A stretch of 35,634 nt of DNA. Origin: an uncultured Bacilli bacterium. Its GTDB lineage: Bacteria > Bacillota_I > Bacilli_A > RF39 > UBA660. The stretch covers positions 1 through 35,634 of the forward strand of contig CAKPPI010000009.1 in assembly GCA_934177545.1 (NCBI GenBank), read 5' to 3'. Shown here in pieces: positions 8,060-16,389 of this stretch. Position 1 is the first letter of the stretch. The number at the start of each line of letters is the position of its first letter. Made by a program: the position numbers and the translations under genes. Under the pieces are notes generated by a model that ran no database searches, had not been told where the DNA came from, and saw only the letters and a program-made list of their open reading frames with translations.

Positions 8060-8095
8060 AACTCAAAGATGAATTAAATATCTTTGAGTTATTTC
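8060..8095. terminator. Terminator between the ASST gene and tRNA-Cys
   Basis: AACTCAAAGAT (8060-8070) pairs with ATCTTTGAGTT (8080-8090) in a perfect 11-bp stem. T-rich sequence follows on the plus strand, and an A/T-rich tract lies on the other side, so it may also end the tRNA transcript coming from the right. Confidence 0.8.
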
Positions 8096-8099
8096 TTTT

Positions 8100-8174
8100 T
8101 GGAGGGCCTAGTCGGATTTGAACCAACGATCAGGGAGTTGCAGTCCCACGCCTTAGCCACTTGGCTATAGACCC
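8100..8174 (-). tRNA. tRNA-Cys (GCA)
   Basis: On the minus strand the acceptor stem GGGTCTA pairs with TAGGCCC (one G-U pair), and TCCA is encoded at the 3' end, with U73, a known cysteine identity base. The anticodon loop CTGCAAC gives GCA. The T-loop reads GGTTCAAATCC. All arms can be drawn. Confidence 0.93.
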
Positions 8175-8328
8175 ATTTATCACTTGCAAGTATTATTTTA
8201 CACTAGCTAAAGGGGTTTGTCAATTGCCTTATTCATTTAATTATATGTTAAAAGTAGATTTCTAGTTACTTATTAGAAAAAATTTACTAAATATATGATA
8301 AAATTAACTATAATAGGAGGTGAAAAGA

Positions 8329-8877
8329 ATGTGGTTATGGATTATCTTGGCAGTTATTATTTTAATTATTATTTATGTCTTCATCTTATATAATAACTTT
8401 ATCAGTTTAGATAATAAAGTAAAAGAAGCTTTTTCTACAATGGATGTCTATTTAAAGAAAAGATGGGAATTAATTCCTAACTTGGTGGAAACCGTAAAAG
8501 GATATGCTAAATATGAAGAAGAAACTTTAACGAGGGTTACAAAATTAAGAAATAATATATATAATGAAATGACAAATGATGAGAAAATTATAAACAATGA
8601 AGAACTATCTAGTGATGTTTCTAAAATCATGGCTTTAAAAGAAGCTTATCCGGAATTAAAAGCTAATGAAAATTTTATTGATTTAAGTAGTAAGCTAACA
8701 AAAATTGAAGATGATATAGCTAATGCTAGAAAATACTATAATGGAACAGTTAGAATCTACAATAATAAAGTACAAATGTTTCCTAATAATATTTTTGCTA
8801 AGCTATTTGGTTACAAAACAAAAAGAATGTTTGAAGCAAACTATGAAGAAAAACAAAATATAAAAATTGAGTTATAA
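8329..8877 (+). CDS. LemA family protein
   Basis: The protein (182 residues from the ATG) has one N-terminal transmembrane helix (WLWIILAVIILIIIYVFILY), then the LemA coiled-helical domain: NNFISLDNKVKEAFSTMDVYLKKRWELIPNLVETVKGYAKYEEETL, and later the IEDDIANARKYYNGTVRIYNNKVQMFPNNIFA block, both family hallmarks. LemA proteins are membrane-anchored with the helical bundle outside; their role is not settled. The ATG at 8329 has AGGAGG 10 bases before it; an upstream in-frame GTG at 8320 is too close to that site. It leads an operon with two DUF2207 genes, a pairing seen widely in Bacillota. Confidence 0.92.
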   Translation: MWLWIILAVIILIIIYVFILYNNFISLDNKVKEAFSTMDVYLKKRWELIPNLVETVKGYAKYEEETLTRVTKLRNNIYNEMTNDEKIINNEELSSDVSKIMALKEAYPELKANENFIDLSSKLTKIEDDIANARKYYNGTVRIYNNKVQMFPNNIFAKLFGYKTKRMFEANYEEKQNIKIEL

Positions 8878-8888
8878 TGGAGGTATGT

Positions 8889-11249
8889 ATGAAAAAGTTT
8901 AGATTTTTATCTATTATATTATTTATACTTTTAATAACTATTTTTCCAATAAATACAAATGCATTAAGCAAACAAACATCATATATTAATATTAACAATA
9001 CTGGATATTTAGAAATTGATGACATAAACATCCACGATATTACTTTTAAGGACTACTCTACTACATCAACTAAATCTTTTGGACTTACTGGACTAATAAA
9101 AAATAATTCTGATAATAATATTAATTACTCGACTACTGTATATTATTATGATAAAAATTATAATCTAATTGCTAAAAGCAATAATCAAAGTATTGCTCCA
9201 GTTGCTAATAGTAGCTTTAATCTAATGTCTAATCTATCTATTTTAAATGGACATAATGTTAGTGAAATAGCTTATTATCAGTTAGAGGTTAATACTGATG
9301 GTGCTTACTATAGTAGTGAGATGCTAACACCTAGTAAGGTTAGTGATTACTCTTATTATGATTATGTTCTTGATAAATATGATGTCAATATTAAAGTAAA
9401 TGAAGATAATACTTTTGATGTTGTTGAAACAATTACGGCCTATTTTAACGAACCAAAACATGGAATATTTAGAAATATCCCATTAGTCAACAATATAACA
9501 AGATTAGATGGTAGTAAATCAACTAATAGAGCAAGAATAACAAATTTGTCTGTTAATAATAAATATAAAGTTTCAAGAGAAAATGGAGATTACGTAATAC
9601 AAATTGGTGATGCTAATAAAACTTTAACAGGTGAGCAAAACTATGTAACTAAGTATACTTATAATTTAGGAAAAGATAGAATTAAAGATTATGATGAATT
9701 ATATTACAATATTATTGGTGATGAATGGGATACAGCTATTGGTAATATAACTTTTACTATTACAATGCCTAAAGATTTTGATAGTAGTAAACTTGGTTTT
9801 TCTTCTGGTAGTACTGGTTCTACTGATAATTCTAATATTAAATATAGTATCAGTAATAATGTAATAACTGGAAAATATACTAGTATTTTAGAAAAAAATG
9901 AGGCTTTAACAGTAAGATGTGAACTAAATGAAGGATATTTTTCTGAAGCTAAAAACATTATAGATCCAATACTCTATGTTGAAATTACAATTCCATTATT
10001 ATTCCTCTTAATAGCATTTTACTTATGGTGCAAATTTGGTAAAGATGATAGGGTTATCGAAACAGTAGAATTCTACCCCCCTGAAGAATTTAATAGTTTG
10101 GAAGTTGGTTTCTTATATAAAGGATATGCTAACAATAAAGATGTAACTTCCCTACTCATTTATCTTGCTAATAAAGGATATATAAAAATAAAAGAAACTG
10201 AGAGGAAATCACTATTCTTCAAATATAAAGACTTTAAAATAATAAAATTAAAAGAATATGATGGCAATAACATTAATGAAGAATTGTTTTTAAAGGGACT
10301 ATTTTTAAAAAAGGGGGCTGCTATCCATTTATTTTCTAATAAGTATGAAAATGGTAGTAATGATGATTATTTAGAAGAAGTAAATTCATCTGATTTATAT
10401 GATAATTTCTATATAACAATGAATAAGATATTATCAAATATAGATAATAAAGAAAATAGAGATAGACTTTATGATAAATCTGCTTCTAGTAAAAAAATAT
10501 TTATTATTTTAATGATGCTAGTTACCTATTTATTAATTACTATTCCGCCAATTATATCATTAGGAGAAATTTCAATTATTCCTTTTGCAATAATTTTTCC
10601 AGTGATTGGTTTTGTATTCTTATTTGAATCATTATTTTCTAAAACAGCATCAATTACTATTATAAATGGTTCTGTTTCTAAAACTGCTTCTGATATTTAT
10701 ACAAAAATATTTGGATTTATTTTTGGAACATTATTTGGGGGAATACCTTGGCTTGCCTTAGTCTTACCAGTATTATTAAAAGATACTAGTTATTTGGCAG
10801 TATATATTGCAGGTTTAGTTTGTATTTTGGGAATGTTTATTCTCTTAAAAATGCTACCAAAAAGAACTAAATATGGTACTGAAATATTAGGTAAAATTAA
10901 AGGATTCAAAAGATTCCTTGAAACAGTTGAAAAAGATAAGTTAGAATCATTGGTAGAAAAAAATCCAACTTATTTTTACGATATATTACCATATACTTAT
11001 GTTCTTAGTATTTCTGATAAATGGATGAAAAAGTTTGAATATATTACAATACAGGCTCCTACTTGGTATGATGGTACAGATGATTTTAATTTCATTAGCT
11101 TTTCATCATTCATTAATTCAACTATGTCTTCAGCAGATAATTTAATGTCATCTGATTATGATTCAAATAGTAGTTATTCTGGTGGTAGTTCTTCTGGAGG
11201 TGGTTCGTCAGGTGGTGGCTCTGGTGGAGGCGGTGGTAGTTCTTGGTAA
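8889..11249 (+). CDS. DUF2207 (YciQ-like) membrane protein 1
   Basis: The protein (786 residues from this start) has a signal peptide (to about residue 25) and an outer region with the DUF2207 signature: DVNIKVNEDNTFDVVETITAYFNEPKHGIFRNIPL and EQNYVTKYTYNLG. A transmembrane helix (PLLFLLIAFYLW) precedes the cytoplasmic VEFYPPEEFNSLEVGFLYKG winged-helix-like module. Two or three further helices follow, and the tail is rich in Gly and Ser, ending in SSW. Function is unknown. The ATG at 8889 follows GGAGG by five bases; the ATG at 8877 overlaps the lemA stop and lacks a site. A paralogue follows directly. Confidence 0.88.
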   Translation: MKKFRFLSIILFILLITIFPINTNALSKQTSYININNTGYLEIDDINIHDITFKDYSTTSTKSFGLTGLIKNNSDNNINYSTTVYYYDKNYNLIAKSNNQSIAPVANSSFNLMSNLSILNGHNVSEIAYYQLEVNTDGAYYSSEMLTPSKVSDYSYYDYVLDKYDVNIKVNEDNTFDVVETITAYFNEPKHGIFRNIPLVNNITRLDGSKSTNRARITNLSVNNKYKVSRENGDYVIQIGDANKTLTGEQNYVTKYTYNLGKDRIKDYDELYYNIIGDEWDTAIGNITFTITMPKDFDSSKLGFSSGSTGSTDNSNIKYSISNNVITGKYTSILEKNEALTVRCELNEGYFSEAKNIIDPILYVEITIPLLFLLIAFYLWCKFGKDDRVIETVEFYPPEEFNSLEVGFLYKGYANNKDVTSLLIYLANKGYIKIKETERKSLFFKYKDFKIIKLKEYDGNNINEELFLKGLFLKKGAAIHLFSNKYENGSNDDYLEEVNSSDLYDNFYITMNKILSNIDNKENRDRLYDKSASSKKIFIILMMLVTYLLITIPPIISLGEISIIPFAIIFPVIGFVFLFESLFSKTASITIINGSVSKTASDIYTKIFGFIFGTLFGGIPWLALVLPVLLKDTSYLAVYIAGLVCILGMFILLKMLPKRTKYGTEILGKIKGFKRFLETVEKDKLESLVEKNPTYFYDILPYTYVLSISDKWMKKFEYITIQAPTWYDGTDDFNFISFSSFINSTMSSADNLMSSDYDSNSSYSGGSSSGGGSSGGGSGGGGGSSW

Positions 11250-11280
11250 CACCATATAATATTATTAGTGAGGAGAAAGC

Positions 11281-13530
11281 ATGAAAAAAAAGATTATATT
11301 TTTAATTATACTACTATTAATAATTTTTCCTATATCTACCAAAGCTTTAAATGATCAAACAATTTATGTAGGTATTAACACTCCTAAAAATTTAACTGTA
11401 AACAACTTGGACTTTTCTAATATTTTATTTAATAATTATTCAAATGAAGAATTTGGACTAAAAGGAGAAGTTAAAAATAATTTTAATGATTCTATTACAT
11501 ATACAGCTACTGTATATTATTATGATAAAGATTTTAATTTAATAACAAAGGACTCTAATAAAAAAGAAGTGTCTGCTGGTACTAGTAATTTTGAATTTAT
11601 ATCTAATTCATCTATTATGACTAATCATAGTGCTAATGAAATATGTTATTATCAATTATTTATTGACACTGATAATGATCTTTACTACACTACTCCTAGT
11701 AAAAACCATAATTATTCTTCTTATGATTATGTTATTGACAAATATGATGTAAATATTAAGGTCAATGAAAATAATACATTTGATATTATAGAAACTATCA
11801 CTGCATACTTTAATAAGCCAAAACATGGTATACTTAGAAAAATACCACTATCAAACAGAGTTGTTAGATTAGATGGTACCGTATCTAGAAACACTGCTAA
11901 AGTATCTAATGTAAGTATTGATAATGAATATGTAGATTCAAGTGATGGAAGTTATTATACATTAAAAATTGGTTCTGCTGATAAGACTTTAACTGGTGAG
12001 CAAACTTATGTTATTAAATATACATATGATATAGGAAATGATCCTATAGATGATTATGATGAGTTATACTATAATATTATTGGTAATGAGTGGGATACAG
12101 CTATTGGAAATATAACATTTACTATTGCCATGCCCAAAGAATTTGATACTAATAAATTAGGTTTTTCTAAAGGTTCATTTGGTTCTACTAATAATTCTAA
12201 TATAGAATATACTGTCAATGATAAAGTAATAACTGGAAAAGATGATGGTATTCTAGAGTCAAATATGGCTTTAACTGTAAGATGTGAATTACAAGAAGGA
12301 TATTTTCTAAAATCTAAAATTACTGATGTGTCCAATAAAGTAAAGTATATAGAGTATTTTATATTTATTGGTTTACCAGTAATATTTCTTCTTATTATTT
12401 TACTTTTATGGTATAAATATGGAAAAGATGATGTGGCAGTAGAAACAGTTGAATTTTATCCACCAGAAGGTTATAACAGTTTAGAAGTTGGTTTCCTATA
12501 CAGTGGTAAAGCTACTAGTGAAGATGTAACTTCCCTACTCATTTATCTTGCTAATAAAAACTATATTAAGATATCAGAGATAATAGATAATGACTCCTTA
12601 TTTAAACGAAAAACTTTTAAAATAACAAAGTTAAAAGAATATGATGGAAATAATATTAATGAGTATATGTTTTTAGATGGCTTATTCAAATGTCATGAAA
12701 TTAATTTTTATCATGTAGATAATGAAAATGAGGTTACTAAAGATGATTTATATGATAAGTTCTACATAACAATAAATGAAATACTAAAGAACATAAATTC
12801 AAATAGGCCAAAAATTTTTATTAAATCTTCACTAAATATAAGAATATTGACCTATATAATGACAATTATTTCTTACTCTATATTTACGTTAAAAGTCAGC
12901 TTTAATGGTGTAGGTGAAGGATATTATGTGTTTGATATGATGGCATTGATATTTTTATTTGATCTAGCTAAAAATATAGTTACAACTAAAAACAATACCC
13001 ATATAGCATTATTAATAATTTCAGATATATTAATACTTGCTAGTACTTTCGATCTTCTAGTTTTACCAGGTCTTTCAAAGGATCTGTTTGCTATAATATA
13101 CTATATTGCTGGTATTATTATTACATTTATAATGTGTATTCTTTGTGAAAGTATGCCTAAGAGAAATACATATGGTAAAGAAATGTATGGTAAACTAAAA
13201 GGGTTTAAAAACTTTCTCGAGACTGTAGAAAAAGACAAGTTAGAAGCTTTGGTAGAAAAAAATCCAACTTACTTTTATGATATATTACCATATACTTATG
13301 TACTTGATGTATCTAATAAATGGATTAAAAAATTTGAATCTATTTCTGTGGAATCTCCAACTTGGTATGATGGCATTGGTTCATTCAGTATGAGCACTTT
13401 TTCTACATTTGTTGATTCTACTATGTCTTCTATGAATAGTGCATCTGATTCTTCAAGTAGCTCTGATAGTTCCTCAGGTGGTGGATCATCTGGTGGAGGA
13501 TCTGGTGGCGGTGGCGGTAGTTCTTGGTAG
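11281..13530 (+). CDS. DUF2207 (YciQ-like) membrane protein 2, paralogue of the previous gene
   Basis: The 749-residue protein is collinear with its upstream neighbour: signal peptide, the KVNENNTFDIIETITAYFNKPKHGILRKIPL block, a transmembrane helix (YFIFIGLPVIFLLIILLLWY), the VEFYPPEGYNSLEVGFLY module, membrane helices, the GFKNFLETVEKDKLEALVEK segment, and the same Gly-Ser tail with terminal SSW. The most conserved blocks are almost identical between the two; the linker after the membrane helix and the middle membrane region differ. The pair arose by tandem duplication and has diverged. AGGAG precedes the ATG by about six bases. Confidence 0.88.
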   Translation: MKKKIIFLIILLLIIFPISTKALNDQTIYVGINTPKNLTVNNLDFSNILFNNYSNEEFGLKGEVKNNFNDSITYTATVYYYDKDFNLITKDSNKKEVSAGTSNFEFISNSSIMTNHSANEICYYQLFIDTDNDLYYTTPSKNHNYSSYDYVIDKYDVNIKVNENNTFDIIETITAYFNKPKHGILRKIPLSNRVVRLDGTVSRNTAKVSNVSIDNEYVDSSDGSYYTLKIGSADKTLTGEQTYVIKYTYDIGNDPIDDYDELYYNIIGNEWDTAIGNITFTIAMPKEFDTNKLGFSKGSFGSTNNSNIEYTVNDKVITGKDDGILESNMALTVRCELQEGYFLKSKITDVSNKVKYIEYFIFIGLPVIFLLIILLLWYKYGKDDVAVETVEFYPPEGYNSLEVGFLYSGKATSEDVTSLLIYLANKNYIKISEIIDNDSLFKRKTFKITKLKEYDGNNINEYMFLDGLFKCHEINFYHVDNENEVTKDDLYDKFYITINEILKNINSNRPKIFIKSSLNIRILTYIMTIISYSIFTLKVSFNGVGEGYYVFDMMALIFLFDLAKNIVTTKNNTHIALLIISDILILASTFDLLVLPGLSKDLFAIIYYIAGIIITFIMCILCESMPKRNTYGKEMYGKLKGFKNFLETVEKDKLEALVEKNPTYFYDILPYTYVLDVSNKWIKKFESISVESPTWYDGIGSFSMSTFSTFVDSTMSSMNSASDSSSSSDSSSGGGSSGGGSGGGGGSSW

Positions 13531-13563
13531 TCACCCAAAATAATTATAGTAAAGGAGGAAACA

Positions 13564-14172
13564 ATGAATACAAGTAAATGTCCAAACTGTGGATATGAAA
13601 ATCGAAACACAAATATTAGATGCGAATCTTGTGGCAAAGAATTAAATAATACCAAATATACTAAATATAGTGAAGAATATTGTCAAACTGATTATAAAAG
13701 TATAGCTTTAGCAAAAAAGAAAATAAATCGTGTGGCTTATATAATTTTAACACTTATACTTATCCCTTGGTTTCTTGGTGGATTAGCTTTTATTGGAATA
13801 TATCTATATTTAAATATAACTGATAACAACAAAGCTAAGAATTATTTTAAAACTGATGCTAAACTTATAAAATATGACTGTTTCTATGAAGAGGAAGGTA
13901 ATGAATGTAGTGCTATTTATGAATATATAGTAGATGGTGTTACTTATAGAGTTTCACCAAATGTGATTAGTAATAGTTCTGGCTTTAAACAAACAACAAC
14001 GGTAAGATACAACCCTGATGATCCTAATGAATATGTTATAGATTTTGATTGGAGTTATTTACTAATCACCGGAATAATTATTGATAGTATAGTTACATTA
14101 ATATTTATTATACTTAAAAAATCTATAAATAAAAAATTAGACAAAATTTATAATATGCAAAAAGACAATTAG
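13564..14172 (+). CDS. Zinc-ribbon plus DUF3592-like membrane protein
   Basis: The 202-residue protein starts with a zinc ribbon (CPNCGYENRNTNIRCESCG, residues 7-25; two CxxC pairs). A transmembrane helix follows (about 60-83). An outer beta-rich domain of DUF3592 type comes next (ATAKLIKYDC-like start at DAKLIKYDCFYEEEGNECSAIYEYIVDGVTYR, then TVRYNPDDPNEYVIDF), and a second helix closes it. Function is unknown. It has AGGAGG six bases before the ATG and closes the LemA-DUF2207 operon, ending at a terminator. The zinc ribbon faces the cytoplasm in the simplest topology. Confidence 0.8.
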   Translation: MNTSKCPNCGYENRNTNIRCESCGKELNNTKYTKYSEEYCQTDYKSIALAKKKINRVAYIILTLILIPWFLGGLAFIGIYLYLNITDNNKAKNYFKTDAKLIKYDCFYEEEGNECSAIYEYIVDGVTYRVSPNVISNSSGFKQTTTVRYNPDDPNEYVIDFDWSYLLITGIIIDSIVTLIFIILKKSINKKLDKIYNMQKDN

Positions 14173-14199
14173 ATATATAATATAAAGATTGTCTTTTTT
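14161..14199 (+). terminator. Terminator of the LemA-DUF2207 operon
   Basis: AAAGACAAT (14161-14169) pairs perfectly with ATTGTCTTT (14188-14196), followed by Ts. The hairpin takes in the last codons of the zinc-ribbon gene. Confidence 0.75.
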
Positions 14200-14216
14200 A
14201 TATTATATAAAATTAA

Positions 14217-14244
14217 AACTTATAAACAATTAAGTCTATAAGTT
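14217..14244. terminator. Possible terminator next to tRNA-Gly
   Basis: AACTTATA (14217-14224) pairs with TATAAGTT (14237-14244). T-rich tracts lie on both sides, so it could end the tRNA-Gly transcript (minus strand) or back up the operon terminator (plus strand). Confidence 0.4.
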
Positions 14245-14254
14245 GATTTTTTTA

Positions 14255-14329
14255 TGGAGCAGATGAGGGAAATCGAATCCCCGTCACAACCTTGGCAAGG
14301 TCATATTCTAACCACTAAACTACATCTGC
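14255..14329 (-). tRNA. tRNA-Gly (GCC)
   Basis: On the minus strand the acceptor stem GCAGATG pairs with CATCTGC, with a 3' TCCA. The anticodon loop TTGCCAA gives GCC. The T-loop reads GGATTCGATTTCC. All arms can be drawn. Confidence 0.93.
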
Positions 14330-14382
14330 AAATAAGTACATACTTAATATAGCATAATAAAAAGAACTAAGTCAATCTTTTT

Positions 14383-14682
14383 TCATAAATTAAAAAGATC
14401 TTTTAGTTCCTTTTTTATATTATCATCACTTATTTTATTGCATATTTCTTTTATTTTTTCTTGTTTAGTAGATAACTGTAATACTTTATCATAATGTTCT
14501 AGTTTGTCTTTAGCTTCTCTTAATTGATTATGAATAGCATTCCTAGTTATCTCGTAATTTTCTGCTATTTCTGATAATGATAAATTATTAAAGTAATAGT
14601 CTTTAAAATAATCTTGTTGTTTACTAGTTAGTAATTCTCCATATAAATCAAACAGCATTGTATAGTATAACATCTCTTCCAT
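14383..14682 (-). CDS. ylxM: YlxM family putative DNA-binding protein (UPF0122)
   Basis: The protein (99 residues from this start) has the YlxM pattern: YYTMLFDLYGELLTSKQQDYFKDYYFNNLSLSEIAENYEITRNAIHNQLREAKDKLEHYD, a sigma-70 region-4-like helix-turn-helix. YlxM genes sit with ftsY and ffh and are linked to the signal recognition particle pathway. Here ftsY is upstream, with a small membrane gene in between; ffh, which usually follows, is absent from the window. The ATG at 14682 is preferred: GGAG, formed by the end of the upstream gene, lies seven bases before it. The upstream TTG is unlikely. Confidence 0.88.
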   Translation of the reverse strand: MEEMLYYTMLFDLYGELLTSKQQDYFKDYYFNNLSLSEIAENYEITRNAIHNQLREAKDKLEHYDKVLQLSTKQEKIKEICNKISDDNIKKELKDLFNL

Positions 14683-14683
14683 A

Positions 14684-14968
14684 TTATGCTCCAAAGAAAG
14701 TCACTAGTAAAAGAATAACACCTACTCCTAGATAAACGTAGGTAGCATATAGTCTTTTATAAATTAGTTGATTATTAATACCCATATCTATAATTGTTAT
14801 ACCAAGAAGTAATTTAAAATAGAAAAATAAATCTTTATAAATAAATGATAATATACCAAACACTAATAATAATATGGTAAGAATAAACTGAATAGTGAGA
14901 AATAGCTTTGTATTATCTTTTTTCTTTTTCATTGCTTTAGGATTTATCTTTGTAATACTTTTTTTCAT
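14684..14968 (-). CDS. Small three-helix membrane protein between ftsY and ylxM
   Basis: The 94-residue protein has a basic N-terminus (MKKSITKINPKAMKKKKDN) and three hydrophobic segments (about residues 22-43, 50-65 and 73-92). I do not recognise the family. The ATG at 14968 overlaps the ftsY TGA (ATGA), and its own end provides the ylxM ribosome-binding site, so it is translationally tied to both. A role near the membrane targeting machinery is only suggested by position. Confidence 0.7.
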   Translation of the reverse strand: MKKSITKINPKAMKKKKDNTKLFLTIQFILTILLLVFGILSFIYKDLFFYFKLLLGITIIDMGINNQLIYKRLYATYVYLGVGVILLLVTFFGA

Positions 14969-15969
14969 TTTTCCTCCATGAAATCTTTAAATAATCCATA
15001 AATATACTGTTCAATATCAAACTCTTGTAAATCTTCTGCTCGCTCACCAAAACCGATAAACTTAACAGGAACTCCTACCTCTTCTTTAATAGCTAGTACT
15101 ATTCCACCTTTAGCAGTTCCATCCATTTTAGTAAGGACAATACCTGTGATATTAGTTATTTCTTTAAAAGATATTGCTTGTTTAATACCATTTTGACCAG
15201 TAGAAGCATCAAGAACTAGTAGTGTTTCTGTTGGAGAGTTTGGTATTAATTTATTAATAACCCTATTCATTTTTTCTAATTCTTTCATTAAATTAGCTTT
15301 ATTTTGTAAACGTCCTGCAGTGTCAATAAAGACATAATCATAGTTTTCCTTCAAAGCTAGTTCACAACCTTCATAGATAACACTAGATGGATCAGTTGCT
15401 CCTTCTCTACCATAGAAGTATGCTCCTGTTCTTTCACTCCACTCTTTTAATTGTTGATAAGCTCCTGCTCTAAAAGTATCTCCTGCTACTAATAATACTT
15501 TCTTACCATCTTTTACAAATCTATTAGCAAGTTTAGCAATAGTAGTAGTCTTTCCTACTCCATTAACCCCAACAAATAAATAGACAGTAGGTCCTTCTTC
15601 TCTAGTTTCTAGTTTAGTAGTTAATACCTCTCCATCAACATAAATGATAAATAATTCATCTACTATCATTTCTTTTAACTCTTCTGGATTTGTAATCTTA
15701 TCATGATTAACTCTTTCTTTAAGTCTATCTACAAATTTCATAACAGTATTAACACCAATATCAGCCATTATCAATATTTCTTCTAATTCATTAAAATATT
15801 CTTCATTAATCTTTGTATATCTATGAGTTAAATCAGAAAGAAGTGATGTTACTTGTTTTCTACTCTTACTTAATCCTTTATCATATACTTCTTTTTTCTC
15901 TTCTACTGCTTTTTCATTCTTTATTTCTTCTTTTTTAAATTTTTGTTTTATCTTGTCAAAAAATCCCAT
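14965..15969 (-). CDS. ftsY: Signal recognition particle receptor FtsY
   Basis: The 334-residue protein has a short charged N-terminal A domain, the helical N domain (LSKSRKQVTSLLSDLTHRYT), and the G domain. GTPase motifs are all present: GVNGVGKTTTIAKLA (about residues 134-148), DTFRAGAYQQL, DTAGRLQNK, TKMDGTAKGG and the closing GFGERAEDLQEFD. FtsY docks ribosome-SRP complexes at the membrane for cotranslational insertion. GGAG precedes the ATG by eight bases. It leads a three-gene unit with the small membrane gene and ylxM. Confidence 0.96.
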   Translation of the reverse strand: MGFFDKIKQKFKKEEIKNEKAVEEKKEVYDKGLSKSRKQVTSLLSDLTHRYTKINEEYFNELEEILIMADIGVNTVMKFVDRLKERVNHDKITNPEELKEMIVDELFIIYVDGEVLTTKLETREEGPTVYLFVGVNGVGKTTTIAKLANRFVKDGKKVLLVAGDTFRAGAYQQLKEWSERTGAYFYGREGATDPSSVIYEGCELALKENYDYVFIDTAGRLQNKANLMKELEKMNRVINKLIPNSPTETLLVLDASTGQNGIKQAISFKEITNITGIVLTKMDGTAKGGIVLAIKEEVGVPVKFIGFGERAEDLQEFDIEQYIYGLFKDFMEEK

Positions 15970-16023
15970 GTTATCAACTCCATACCATATTCTATCATAA
16001 AAAAAAGAAGATTACACCTCATT

Positions 16024-16323
16024 TTAGTAATTTCCCATTAAAACAGTAGCAAAAACATTACTTCTTTCTAAATTATCTAAAGGTAGAAAGGTTTTTACTC
16101 TATTTTTTTCATCTATTAGTGTACAATAAGTAGTACCTTCAAGTAAGAATCTATAGTCTATATCAAAATAGTCTGCTAAAATTTTGATATTAGTTAGGTT
16201 ATTACTTTTATTATGAGTTAAATCTAATAAAGTAGTATAAGGAAAACAAGCATCTTTAGCAAGTTGATAATAACTCTTAATTTTTCTTCTTTTCATTAAA
16301 TATTCTAATACCTCTATATTCAT
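16024..16323 (-). CDS. Small Xre-type helix-turn-helix protein
   Basis: The 99-residue protein is mostly one helix-turn-helix domain: VLEYLMKRRKIKSYYQLAKDACFPYTTLLDLTHNKSNNLTNIKILADYFDIDYRFLLEG (residues 5-63). A short beta-like tail follows (YCTLIDEKNRVKTFLPLDNL). GAGGTG lies 10 bases before the ATG. It follows the ADP-ribosyltransferase-like gene by 66 bases, in the same direction, with its own promoter between them. Role unknown: a transcriptional regulator, possibly of its neighbour. Confidence 0.75.
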   Translation of the reverse strand: MNIEVLEYLMKRRKIKSYYQLAKDACFPYTTLLDLTHNKSNNLTNIKILADYFDIDYRFLLEGTTYCTLIDEKNRVKTFLPLDNLERSNVFATVLMGNY

Positions 16324-16344
16324 GTATCTATCACCTCTAGAAAT

Positions 16345-16374
16345 ATTATATAAGGATAGCTTTTAATAAAACAA
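16345..16374 (-). promoter_or_regulatory. Promoter for the small HTH gene
   Basis: On the minus strand TTGTTT (16374-16369) and TATAAT (16350-16345) are separated by 18 bases, just before the GAGGTG of the HTH gene. Confidence 0.5.
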
Positions 16375-16389
16375 TAGCTTTTTAAAAAT

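Noticed and set aside
11165..13530. Gly-Ser repeats at the DUF2207 gene ends as a CRISPR or DNA repeat array
   Set aside because: The repetition is at codon level inside coding tails, with no spaced direct repeats.
8100..14329. The two tRNA genes as attachment sites of mobile elements
   Set aside because: No partial tRNA repeat or integrase lies beside either; the only element found uses a protein-coding target.
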